From the NCBI RefSeq assembly GCF_049445795.1, contig NZ_JBMSDT010000005.1, positions 62,001-126,000 of the forward strand: a stretch of DNA of 64,000 nt. Reading direction: 5' to 3'. Shown here piece by piece: positions 35,108 to 42,156 of the stretch. The DNA is from Larkinella sp049445795 (GTDB lineage: Bacteria; Bacteroidota; Bacteroidia; Cytophagales; Spirosomataceae). The notes under the pieces were generated by a model. The model did not search any database and was not told the origin of the DNA. It saw nothing but the letters and a program-made list of their open reading frames with translations. Position numbers and translations under genes: made by a program. Numbering within the stretch: the first letter of the stretch is position 1; every line of letters begins with the position of its first letter.

Positions 35108-36001
35108 ATGCTTGTGTTCATTAGTACCCTAACCGCCGTTGCCATCCTTGTTCGTATCGTTTCGAGTCCCGTAGCCAACGTTTTCCAGAAACAATTAACC
35201 CAGCGCGAAGCCGAGCCACTGTTTGTTTCCTCTGCAACCTATGGTTTTTTGAGCGTATTGACAATTCCGTTCTGGGGAGAGCTGGATTTATTCCGGTTAT
35301 CCGGCGCTTTCTGGGGAAATGTTCTGGTGTTTAGTGGGATTGGTGTGCTGGGGAATGTGTTGCTGATCAAAGCCATCCGAACCGGCGAACTGTCCGTTCT
35401 TGGTCCGATCAACGCCTATAAATCGGTGGTCAGCATGGTGTTCGGCTTGGTATTGCTGAACGAAATCCCGAGCTGGATGGGTGTGCTGGGCGTCACGCTG
35501 ATCGTGGCCGGGAGTTACATCGTGCTGGGTTCGGGGCAAGACAATCGCCGGTTTTCCTTCGAACTCGTGAAAAAACCGGAAATTCAGTGGCGGCTGATTG
35601 CCCTGGTGTGCTCGGCCATCGAAGCGGTTTTTATCAAGCGCGCCATGTTGCTGTCATCGCCCACGACGACCTTCATCGGCTGGTGTGTGCTGGGGTTTCT
35701 GTGTTCGTTCGGCTGGATTCTTTTTTCGCTGCGAAACCGTTGGAAAACACAGGTTCGGATTTTGGCAGTCCAAAAAACAACGTATCTTGCTTTGTTTGTA
35801 TCGGCGGGGTTGATGCAGTTTTCGACCAATACGGCCTTTGGCGGGATGCAGGTGAGCTACGTGCTGGCCCTGTTCCAAACCTCGGCCTTGCTGAACGTGT
35901 TGTTTGGGTATCAATTTTTTCAGGAAAAGCACCTGCTGCAAAAACTGATCGGTGCCGCCATCATGGTGACCGGCGCCGGACTGATTGTGGTGTTTAAATA
36001 A
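35108..36001 (+). CDS. EamA/DMT-superfamily transporter
   Basis: The 297-residue protein has about ten transmembrane helices in two EamA-like repeats (each with a Gly/Pro-rich fourth helix, such as LSVLGPINAYKSVVSMVFGL and the C-terminal VLALFQTSALLNVLFGY). The family exports or imports small metabolites; the substrate is unknown. I chose the ATG at 35108; an in-frame TTG at 35096 would overlap the divergent deacetylase's start. The stop codon abuts inverted repeat K. Confidence 0.85.
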   Translation: MLVFISTLTAVAILVRIVSSPVANVFQKQLTQREAEPLFVSSATYGFLSVLTIPFWGELDLFRLSGAFWGNVLVFSGIGVLGNVLLIKAIRTGELSVLGPINAYKSVVSMVFGLVLLNEIPSWMGVLGVTLIVAGSYIVLGSGQDNRRFSFELVKKPEIQWRLIALVCSAIEAVFIKRAMLLSSPTTTFIGWCVLGFLCSFGWILFSLRNRWKTQVRILAVQKTTYLALFVSAGLMQFSTNTAFGGMQVSYVLALFQTSALLNVLFGYQFFQEKHLLQKLIGAAIMVTGAGLIVVFK

Positions 36002-36002
36002 C

Positions 36003-36088
36003 GTACCCACGGACTTTAGTCCGTGTGAGTTAATTTAATCGACCAGTTAGAATGAACTCCCAAAACACGGACTAAAGTCCATGGGTAC
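36003..36088. repeat. Long intergenic inverted repeat K with self-palindromic arms
   Basis: Arms 36003-36026 and 36065-36088 (24 bases) pair with one G-T position around a 38-base loop. Each arm is itself a palindrome (CGGACTTTAGTCCG and its partner), so a cruciform or two separate small hairpins could form. It starts one base after the EamA stop and ends nine before the quinone oxidoreductase ATG. Confidence 0.88.
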
Positions 36089-36097
36089 TTTTTAACT

Positions 36098-37072
36098 ATG
36101 AAAGCTGTCCTTTGCCATCAATACGGCCCACCCGAAAGCCTGACGGTGGAAGAAACCGCATCGCCCAAACCGGGTCCGGGTCAGCTCGTGATTGCGGTGA
36201 AAGCCTGTGGCGTCAACTTTCCGGATACGCTCCTGATTCAGGGCAAATACCAGTTCAAACCGCCGTTTCCGTTTTCGCCAGGGGGCGAAGTGGCCGGGAT
36301 TGTCAGCGACGTGGGCGAAGGCGTCACGAACCTCAAACCCGGCGACCGGGTGTTTGCGCTCACCGGCTCGGGCGGTTTTGCCGAAAAAACGCTGGCCGTG
36401 AGCCACAAAACCTTTCGGATGCCCGACGGGATGGACTTCACGACGGCGGCTTCGCTCATGTACACCTACGGTACCTCCTACTACGCGCTGAAAGATCGGG
36501 CCGGATTACAGGCGGGCGAAACCCTGCTGGTGCTGGGAGCCGCCGGGGGCGTGGGGTTGGCGGCCGTCGAACTGGGCCGGACGCTGGGCACTACCGTCAT
36601 CGCGGCCGCTTCGACCGACGAAAAACTCGAACTGTGTCGGCAGGCCGGGGCCAGCCAAACGATCAAGTACAGCCACGAAGACCTCCGCGAACGCATCCGG
36701 GCGATGACCGGCGGGCAGGGTGTCGATGTGGTGTACGATCCGGTGGGTGGCCCCTATACCGAAGCGGCTCTGCGCTCCGTCGGCTGGCGGGGGCGGTACC
36801 TGGTTGTCGGTTTTGCGGCCGGGCAAATACCGGCCATTCCGTTGAATCTGCCCCTGCTGAAAGGCTGTTCGGTGGTCGGGGTGTTCTGGGGCGCATTTGC
36901 CGAAAAACAACCGGCAGACAACCTGAAAAATGTCCGGGAACTCCTGGCGTTTTATCAACAAGGGCAAATTCGTCCGCATATTCAGGCCACGTATTCGCTC
37001 GACGAGGTGCCCCGGGCGCTGCGTTTGATGATGGATCGGCAGGTAATGGGAAAGTTCGTTGTTACTCCCTGA
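36098..37072 (+). CDS. NADPH:quinone oxidoreductase (zinc-free MDR family)
   Basis: The 324-residue medium-chain reductase begins MKAVLCHQYGPPESLTVEE and has the GroES-like N-domain segment NFPDTLLIQGKYQ. The nucleotide-binding loop LGAAGGVGLAAVELGRTLG shows the AAxGGVG pattern typical of NADPH-binding quinone reductases. No catalytic zinc ligands are present. It probably reduces quinones or enones in the cytoplasm. It may be co-transcribed with the acyl-CoA dehydrogenase 109 bases downstream. Confidence 0.92.
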   Translation: MKAVLCHQYGPPESLTVEETASPKPGPGQLVIAVKACGVNFPDTLLIQGKYQFKPPFPFSPGGEVAGIVSDVGEGVTNLKPGDRVFALTGSGGFAEKTLAVSHKTFRMPDGMDFTTAASLMYTYGTSYYALKDRAGLQAGETLLVLGAAGGVGLAAVELGRTLGTTVIAAASTDEKLELCRQAGASQTIKYSHEDLRERIRAMTGGQGVDVVYDPVGGPYTEAALRSVGWRGRYLVVGFAAGQIPAIPLNLPLLKGCSVVGVFWGAFAEKQPADNLKNVRELLAFYQQGQIRPHIQATYSLDEVPRALRLMMDRQVMGKFVVTP

Positions 37073-37140
37073 ATGCGTAAATTTGACCCTGATTTAATAA
37101 GGTTAGAAGAATTGACAGGATTGGACGTAGACCGTCAGTT

Positions 37141-37155
37141 CTTTAAACTTTAAAG
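37141..37155. promoter_or_regulatory. Palindrome CTTTAAA-C-TTTAAAG before the acyl-CoA dehydrogenase
   Basis: This 15-base perfect palindrome lies 26 bases before the start codon, where an operator for a dimeric regulator would be expected. It is AT-rich and could be chance. Confidence 0.4.
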
Positions 37156-37181
37156 CGTTACGACTAAACACTTCACCACGT

Positions 37182-38351
37182 ATGACATCATCCACATTAG
37201 AATTATCGGGACTAAATTTTAACCTTACCGAAGAACACCGGGCCGTGCAGGAAGCGGCCCGGGATTTTGCCCAACAGGAGTTGTTGCCCGGTGTGGTCGA
37301 ACGCGATAATGCCGCCCGGTTTCCGGCCGAACAGGTCCGTCGCATGGGCGAGCTGGGTTTCCTGGGTATGATGGTTTCGCCCGATTACGGTGGGGGAGGC
37401 ATGGACACGGTTTCGTACGTGATCGCGATGGAGGAAATCTCGAAGGTCGATGCGTCCAGCTCCGTCATCATGTCGGTCAATAACTCACTGGTTTGCTGGG
37501 GCCTCGAAGCCTTCGGTACGGAAGAGCAGAAACAAAAATACCTCGTTCCATTGGCGATGGGCGAGGTGATCGGAGCCTTCTGCCTGTCCGAACCCGAAGC
37601 GGGTTCGGATGCGACTTCGCAGCACACCACGGCCATCGATCAGGGCGATCATTACCTGCTGAACGGCACCAAAAACTGGATTACGAACGGCGGATCGGCC
37701 ACGACGTATCTGGTGATGGCCCAAACGGATGTCGAAAAGAAACACCGAGGCATTAATTGCCTGATTGTTGAGAAAGGACAAGCCGGTTTTGTGGTCGGCA
37801 AGAAGGAAGATAAAATGGGCATCCGGGCGTCGGACACCCATTCGCTGATGTTTACCGACGTGAAAGTGCCGAAGGAAAACCGGATTGGTGACGACGGGTT
37901 TGGCTTTAAATTTGCGATGTCAACCCTGAACGGTGGCCGAATCGGCATTGCGGCCCAGGCGCTGGGTATTGCCGCCGGAGCTTACGAATTGGCCCTGAAC
38001 TATGCCCAGGAGCGCCAGGCCTTCGGGAAGAAAATTTTTGACCATCAGGCTATCCAATTTAAACTGGCTGAGATGGCGACCAAAATCGAAGCCGCCCGGC
38101 TGCTGGTCTACAAAGCGGCCCGGCTGAAAGACGAGCAGAAAGATTTTGTGCAGGCTGCGGCTATGGCCAAATTATACGCATCGGAGGTGGCGATGTGGGC
38201 AACTACGGAAGCCGTTCAGATTCATGGGGGGTATGGTTATGTGAAAGAGTATCACGTGGAGCGGCTGATGCGCGACGCCAAGATTACGCAGATTTATGAA
38301 GGTACGTCGGAAATCCAAAAATTAGTCATCGCCCGTGAGCTAGTCAAATAG
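37182..38351 (+). CDS. Acyl-CoA dehydrogenase
   Basis: The 389-residue flavoprotein has the three-domain acyl-CoA dehydrogenase layout. An N-terminal helical domain (LTEEHRAVQEAARDFAQ) is followed by the FAD-binding middle domain (GAFCLSEPEAGSDA and KNWITNGGSA). The C-terminal helical domain has ERQAFGKKIFDHQAIQF and QIYEGTSEIQKLVIAREL, which holds the catalytic-base Glu position of the short/branched-chain type. It catalyses alpha,beta-dehydrogenation of acyl-CoA and passes electrons to ETF. The chain-length specificity cannot be read. Confidence 0.95.
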   Translation: MTSSTLELSGLNFNLTEEHRAVQEAARDFAQQELLPGVVERDNAARFPAEQVRRMGELGFLGMMVSPDYGGGGMDTVSYVIAMEEISKVDASSSVIMSVNNSLVCWGLEAFGTEEQKQKYLVPLAMGEVIGAFCLSEPEAGSDATSQHTTAIDQGDHYLLNGTKNWITNGGSATTYLVMAQTDVEKKHRGINCLIVEKGQAGFVVGKKEDKMGIRASDTHSLMFTDVKVPKENRIGDDGFGFKFAMSTLNGGRIGIAAQALGIAAGAYELALNYAQERQAFGKKIFDHQAIQFKLAEMATKIEAARLLVYKAARLKDEQKDFVQAAAMAKLYASEVAMWATTEAVQIHGGYGYVKEYHVERLMRDAKITQIYEGTSEIQKLVIARELVK

Positions 38352-38450
38352 AACTTTTTTGCCGTTAGCACAATTTTTACAAAAAACACGCGCGATGCTT
38401 TATTGGTATCGCGCTATTTTTTTTATCTTTTGGCAAGAACGAATGTTGTA

Positions 38451-38487
38451 TTAGATTTGTACAATTTATTAGATTTGTGCAACTTTG
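38451..38487 (+). promoter_or_regulatory. Promoter with tandem 14-base direct repeats before the AraC-type gene
   Basis: TTAGATTTGTACAA (38451-38464) and TTAGATTTGTGCAA (38469-38482) are direct repeats with an 18-base period. The first contains a TTG (38457-38459) placed 20 bases before a near-consensus -7 element, CAACTTTG (38480-38487). Two adjacent direct half-sites fit the way AraC-family proteins bind, so autoregulation is plausible. Confidence 0.6.
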
Positions 38488-38522
38488 CAATATGATTCAT
38501 GTAGATACATCACTTTCCCCAT

Positions 38523-39449
38523 ATGGAAGACTATAATAAAATAATCGAATCGCTGGGTGTGAAGTTCATCAAGGCGCGTAACATCCGCATTTTGCAGCCT
38601 ATTACCATCAAAAACTATTACGACGTTGAAAATACGCTGACCGTTCTGTACAACGGCGAAGTATCGTTCGGCGAAGAGAAGGTGAAGGTGGAAACGGGCG
38701 ACATGCTGTTCATCCCGGGCGGGAAACACATCACCGTCACCTATGGTGATGCGTCGCAGCCTAAAACCGTCACGAACGAAGAGTTCATGATTCATCGGGA
38801 GCAGTATTTCGAAGCCAACCGCGATCCGCAGAAAATCGGTAACATGCCGAATTCGTTCGGATACGTGTCATTCGAAGCGAAGGTATTCGACTCGGTGAAC
38901 TTCTTCAACTCGCTGGACGTGCCCCCGTTCATCATCAAACGGGAGGATTCGCTGGTGCAGACGATCAACCAGATTCTGGCGGAAGACATGCTTGATACGG
39001 CGGGTAAAGGTCGGATTATCAAAATCAAAACCGAAGAAATCGTTATTGAAGTCATTCGCTACATTTTGAAAAACCGCCTGTTCGTCGAACAACTGGTGAC
39101 CAATAGTACGTACTTCAAAGACCCGCGTCTGATTGACATCTTCGCGTACATCAAAGATAATCTGGGCGGTGATTTGTCGAACAAGGTGCTGGCCAACGTC
39201 GCCAACGTCTCGGAAGATTACGTCGGGCAGTATTTTAAGATGCTGACCGGGATTAATCCGCAGGACTACATCGAATACCAGCGGATGGAAGCCGCCGTCG
39301 GCTTGCTCCGGACTTCGAAGAAAAGTATCCGGGCGATTGGGGCCGAAGTGGGTTACAAAGATACCGCTTACTTCTGTCGCCGGTTCAAGATGATGTTCGG
39401 AATTCCGGCTGGTAAAATGCGCCGTCGGGAGTCGTTGATGAACGTCTAA
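38523..39449 (+). CDS. AraC-family transcriptional regulator with cupin-like N-domain
   Basis: The 308-residue protein has an N-terminal cupin-like sensor region (VLYNGEVSFGEEKVKVE ... GDMLFIPGGKHITV). The C-terminal double helix-turn-helix of the AraC type (LANVANVSEDYVGQYFKM and IRAIGAEVGYKDTAYFCRRF) occupies about residues 205-300. It is followed by a terminator hairpin. The direct repeats in its own promoter suggest self-control; other targets are unknown. The upstream acyl-CoA dehydrogenase is 171 bases away, so it may be a separate unit. Confidence 0.93.
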   Translation: MEDYNKIIESLGVKFIKARNIRILQPITIKNYYDVENTLTVLYNGEVSFGEEKVKVETGDMLFIPGGKHITVTYGDASQPKTVTNEEFMIHREQYFEANRDPQKIGNMPNSFGYVSFEAKVFDSVNFFNSLDVPPFIIKREDSLVQTINQILAEDMLDTAGKGRIIKIKTEEIVIEVIRYILKNRLFVEQLVTNSTYFKDPRLIDIFAYIKDNLGGDLSNKVLANVANVSEDYVGQYFKMLTGINPQDYIEYQRMEAAVGLLRTSKKSIRAIGAEVGYKDTAYFCRRFKMMFGIPAGKMRRRESLMNV

Positions 39450-39466
39450 CCGAGACGTTATAAACC

Positions 39467-39514
39467 AATCAGGTGCGTACAGAACCAATCAAGGTCTTCT
39501 GTATGCACCTGATT
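39467..39514. terminator. Bidirectional terminator hairpin between the AraC-type gene and pcrB-like gene
   Basis: Arms 39467-39484 and 39497-39514 (18 bases, one G-T position) surround a 12-base loop between converging genes, 17 bases after the AraC-type stop. No strong T-tract is present. Confidence 0.65.
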
Positions 39515-39527
39515 ACTTATTAGTATC

Positions 39528-40316
39528 TTACGCCAACTGCCGGTTCAGTTCCTGCACCAGCGAGGCAATTTCGGGGAGTAGTTCGGGATTTTTTTCGATG
39601 CCGTTGCCCACCACGATTACATCGGCTCCGGCCTGTAAAGCCGCCTGGGCGCGTTCGGCGGAGTTGATGCCGCCACCGACCACGATCGGCGTGTCGACGC
39701 ACGAGCGAACGGCGGCAATCATTTCCGGATCGACCGGTCGCCGGGCGCCACTACCTGCATCCATGTAAATCAGTTTCAGGCCGAGCATTTCGCCTGCCAT
39801 TGCCGTACAGGCCGCCACACCCGGTTTATCATGCGGAATTGGGGTCGTGTTGCTGATGTACGAAACCGTCGTTTGTGTTCCGCTATCGACCAGCATGTAG
39901 CCGGTCGGCAAAATTTCCAGACCACTTTTCTTCAGCAACGGAGCGGCAATAACGTGATGCCCGATCAGAAACTCCGGATTACGACCCGAAATCAGCGACA
40001 GCAACAGGATGGCGTCGGCACTGGGCTCAATGTGCAGGCTGTTGCCGGGGAAGAGGATAGCCGGAATATTTGTATACGTCCGGATCGTCTCAAGAACTTC
40101 ACGCAGAATGAAGTTGGTTATCAGGCTGCCGCCCACAAAGAAGAAATCAACCCGGTTTTCGACGCTTCGGATCAGCAGGTCTTTAAACGCGTCTTGCTCG
40201 ACCTTATCAGGATCGAGCAAGACGGCAAATGATTTCTGCCCTGTTTCCTTGCGGCTATACAGGGTATTGAGTAGCGAGTTACGGGTACCGGCCTGGTTCT
40301 GGTTGTGTGGTTGCAT
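39528..40316 (-). CDS. Geranylgeranylglyceryl/heptaprenylglyceryl phosphate synthase (PcrB/GGGPS family)
   Basis: The 262-residue TIM-barrel protein joins a prenyl diphosphate to glycerol-1-phosphate through an ether bond, the first step of archaeal-type lipids. Family motifs are FAVLLDPDKVEQDAF, FFFVGGSLITN, LFPGNS, the glycerol-phosphate site IYMDAGSGARRPV and PIVVGGGINSAERA with VVGNGIE. Homologues exist in Bacteroidota (group II GGGPS). The physiological product in these bacteria is not settled. The start overlaps the upstream gene by 38 bases, so the two are co-transcribed. Confidence 0.92.
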   Translation of the reverse strand: MQPHNQNQAGTRNSLLNTLYSRKETGQKSFAVLLDPDKVEQDAFKDLLIRSVENRVDFFFVGGSLITNFILREVLETIRTYTNIPAILFPGNSLHIEPSADAILLLSLISGRNPEFLIGHHVIAAPLLKKSGLEILPTGYMLVDSGTQTTVSYISNTTPIPHDKPGVAACTAMAGEMLGLKLIYMDAGSGARRPVDPEMIAAVRSCVDTPIVVGGGINSAERAQAALQAGADVIVVGNGIEKNPELLPEIASLVQELNRQLA

Positions 40317-40740
40317 TATTCTGACGTAAACGCGAAATGAACTCAGTTGCCTGCTGCCGGGCCAGATTCGTCAGAATCGACGTCAGAATCCCGGTGATAG
40401 CGCCACTAATAGCCGATTTCTTGGGAGCTTCCTCGGCAGCTTTGGCGGCCCGGCGCGCATGGGCGCGGGTGCTGTTGGCTACGTAGGGTTCGTCTTCTTC
40501 GTAATCGTCAACCTCATACTCGTCCTCATCCGATTTATCAGACTTAGGAAGTAGGATGCTGGCAACCACGTAAGCGGCTAAACAAACTCCTGCTACCAAC
40601 GCCACGGTTTTGCCGACTTCAGCAGCATCCTCTTTCAAGGCTTTGACGTTGGACTCAATCGAACTCTTGTACTGCTCGGTGGCTTCCATCAACTCGGCCC
40701 GACGGGCCGACGTATCCGAAAAGGGAACATTCGTATCCAT
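40279..40740 (-). CDS. Small single-pass membrane protein (YtxH-like layout)
   Basis: I do not recognise a firm family. The 153-residue protein has an N-terminal helical region (QYKSSIESNVKALKEDAAE), one transmembrane helix (about residues 45-65) and an acidic stretch (SDEDEYEVDDYEEDEPYV). A basic Ala-rich segment and a Gly/Ile-rich C-terminal helix (SGAITGILTSILTNLA) follow. The layout resembles YtxH/DUF883-type stress proteins. It lies upstream of and overlaps the GGGPS gene and follows the holin-like gene. Confidence 0.6.
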   Translation of the reverse strand: MDTNVPFSDTSARRAELMEATEQYKSSIESNVKALKEDAAEVGKTVALVAGVCLAAYVVASILLPKSDKSDEDEYEVDDYEEDEPYVANSTRAHARRAAKAAEEAPKKSAISGAITGILTSILTNLARQQATEFISRLRQNNATTQPEPGRYP

Positions 40741-40817
40741 AAAAAGAGCGTTCTAAAATTAGTAAAAAAATGGATTGGCTTACTACTTAGTTTACATTTG
40801 AGGACAATTACCGGGCA

Positions 40818-41243
40818 TCACTCTTTCAAAGAAGTGCTTTCATTCAGTGACTTGCGGGTTTCGTTCATCAATTCCTGAATGGCTTCGGCCCGCTCTTCGG
40901 CTTTTTTCTCCTGCTGGTTTTTGAGCATATTGTACGTCATTTTGCGGAGCATATTCTCTACGGAGCCTTTGGCCAGTGCCCAGATCAGCGTCAGCAACAG
41001 GAAAAAACCGGCTACAATCAGGAAGCCTAAATACCGGCTATCCAACAGTTCATTGAGATAAGCGGCCAGCAGCGAGAACAGAAAAATGGTCGTGATGGTG
41101 GCCAGAAAACCGAGTACAATACCGTGAACGGCTTTCAATGCAATATTTTCAACCTGACTACGGGTTTCCAGTTTAAATAACTCGATCCGCGCTTCCAGGA
41201 ATTTGAATATGCTTTCCCTGATTTCTTCTAATTTTTCTAACAT
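40818..41243 (-). CDS. Phage-holin-family-like membrane protein (Hol_X/DUF1469 type)
   Basis: The 141-residue protein has an amphipathic N-terminus (ESIFKFLEARIELFKLE) and two close transmembrane helices (about residues 42-62 and 70-92). A charged coiled-coil tail (QQEKKAEERAEAIQELMNE) follows. This fits the so-called phage holin family of chromosomal proteins, which have no proven lysis role. It heads a three-gene minus-strand set with the next two genes. Confidence 0.75.
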   Translation of the reverse strand: MLEKLEEIRESIFKFLEARIELFKLETRSQVENIALKAVHGIVLGFLATITTIFLFSLLAAYLNELLDSRYLGFLIVAGFFLLLTLIWALAKGSVENMLRKMTYNMLKNQQEKKAEERAEAIQELMNETRKSLNESTSLKE

Positions 41244-41381
41244 AGCGGTTCGTCATTAAGAGCTACTGTATGTAGACCAAATCCGATCTATTTTGTTTGG
41301 AAAATTTTGCGTGCGAAACGGTTTTTCCCGTTGAAGCTACTGATTAGACGGAAAAATAGCGAATAGTCATACCGGGTTGGC

Positions 41382-41413
41382 AAAAAAAATCCCGCCCTGT
41401 GCTGGAGCGGGAT
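41382..41413 (-). terminator. Intrinsic terminator of the DksA-like gene
   Basis: On the minus strand ATCCCGC pairs with GCGGGAT around an 11-base loop and is followed by a run of eight T, 24 bases after the stop. Confidence 0.9.
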
Positions 41414-41436
41414 AGAATGATGTATGATCGGAAGAA

Positions 41437-41820
41437 TTAACTGCGTTTCAGCTTGGCTTCAATGGTTTGCTGCGTATGCGGAACGGCGCGCAGACGCTCT
41501 TTCGGAATCAGCCGACCGGTATCGATGCAAATACCGTAGGTGCCGTTTTTGATGCGGACCAGGGCCGCTTCTAGTTGTTGAATGAATTTTTGCAGACGGG
41601 CCGCCAATTGGCTTAAGTTCTCGCGTTCGCTGGTGTCAGCGCCGTCTTCCAGCAGTTTCGAGGTACCCGAGGTGTTATCCGTACCGCTATCGTTGCGTTT
41701 GCTCAGCGTCTCCTTGATGTAATTCAGCTCGCTGCGGGATGCCTCCAGCTTCTGGCTAATCAGCACCTCAAACTCTTTTAGCTCTTCTTCCGAGTACCTT
41801 TTCTTTTCTTCCTGAACCAT
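41437..41820 (-). CDS. TraR/DksA-family regulator lacking the zinc-finger cysteines
   Basis: The 127-residue protein has the DksA coiled-coil body and the family's C-terminal signature LVRIKNGTYGICIDTGRLIP followed by ERLRAVPHTQ. DksA/TraR proteins insert into the RNA polymerase secondary channel and alter initiation. Of the four cysteines of the usual zinc finger only one remains (GICI), so this is a zinc-free type, common in Bacteroidota. It has its own consensus promoter and a strong terminator and is thus a single-gene unit. Confidence 0.88.
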   Translation of the reverse strand: MVQEEKKRYSEEELKEFEVLISQKLEASRSELNYIKETLSKRNDSGTDNTSGTSKLLEDGADTSERENLSQLAARLQKFIQQLEAALVRIKNGTYGICIDTGRLIPKERLRAVPHTQQTIEAKLKRS

Positions 41821-41872
41821 CGTACTGATCAGCTAGTTAAGTGGGTGATTCTTTTGTCTGTCGATTAAACAA

Positions 41873-41903
41873 CAAAATTACAACTCGATTGATTCTTTTT
41901 CAA
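41873..41903 (-). promoter_or_regulatory. Consensus promoter of the DksA-like gene
   Basis: On the minus strand TTG (41903-41901), a 20-base spacer and TAATTTTG (41880-41873) match the Bacteroidota -33/-7 consensus, 53 bases before the ATG. The rest of the 41821-42156 spacer is AT-rich and holds only this promoter and the glutamate dehydrogenase promoter region. Confidence 0.75.
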
Positions 41904-42079
41904 TCGTTAACGGCTACCGTTTAAAAAAAAGTTCAAAAAATAGATGTTGGCGGAAAAGATAGATTACCAATCAAAATTTGGTGCTTGACCGCTTGTCGGA
42001 TGCGATGTTTGGTAGAAAAAATACTTAGGAATAGATGATTTTGATGAAAAGAATTTCACTAAATCATGAAAAAATAGTT

Positions 42080-42114
42080 CATAACATACATCGTTATGTT
42101 TTTTGGTAAGTTTG
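42080..42114 (+). promoter_or_regulatory. Promoter and operator-like repeat before glutamate dehydrogenase
   Basis: TAAGTTTG (42107-42114) is a -7 element 43 bases before the ATG. Just upstream CATAAC-N7-GTTATG (42080-42098) is an inverted repeat overlapping the -33 region. No TTG lies at the expected place, so activation by a bound protein is possible. Confidence 0.5.
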
Positions 42115-42156
42115 CTGTGGCACCACATCAGATTTGCCAACTAAAAAAATAGGATT

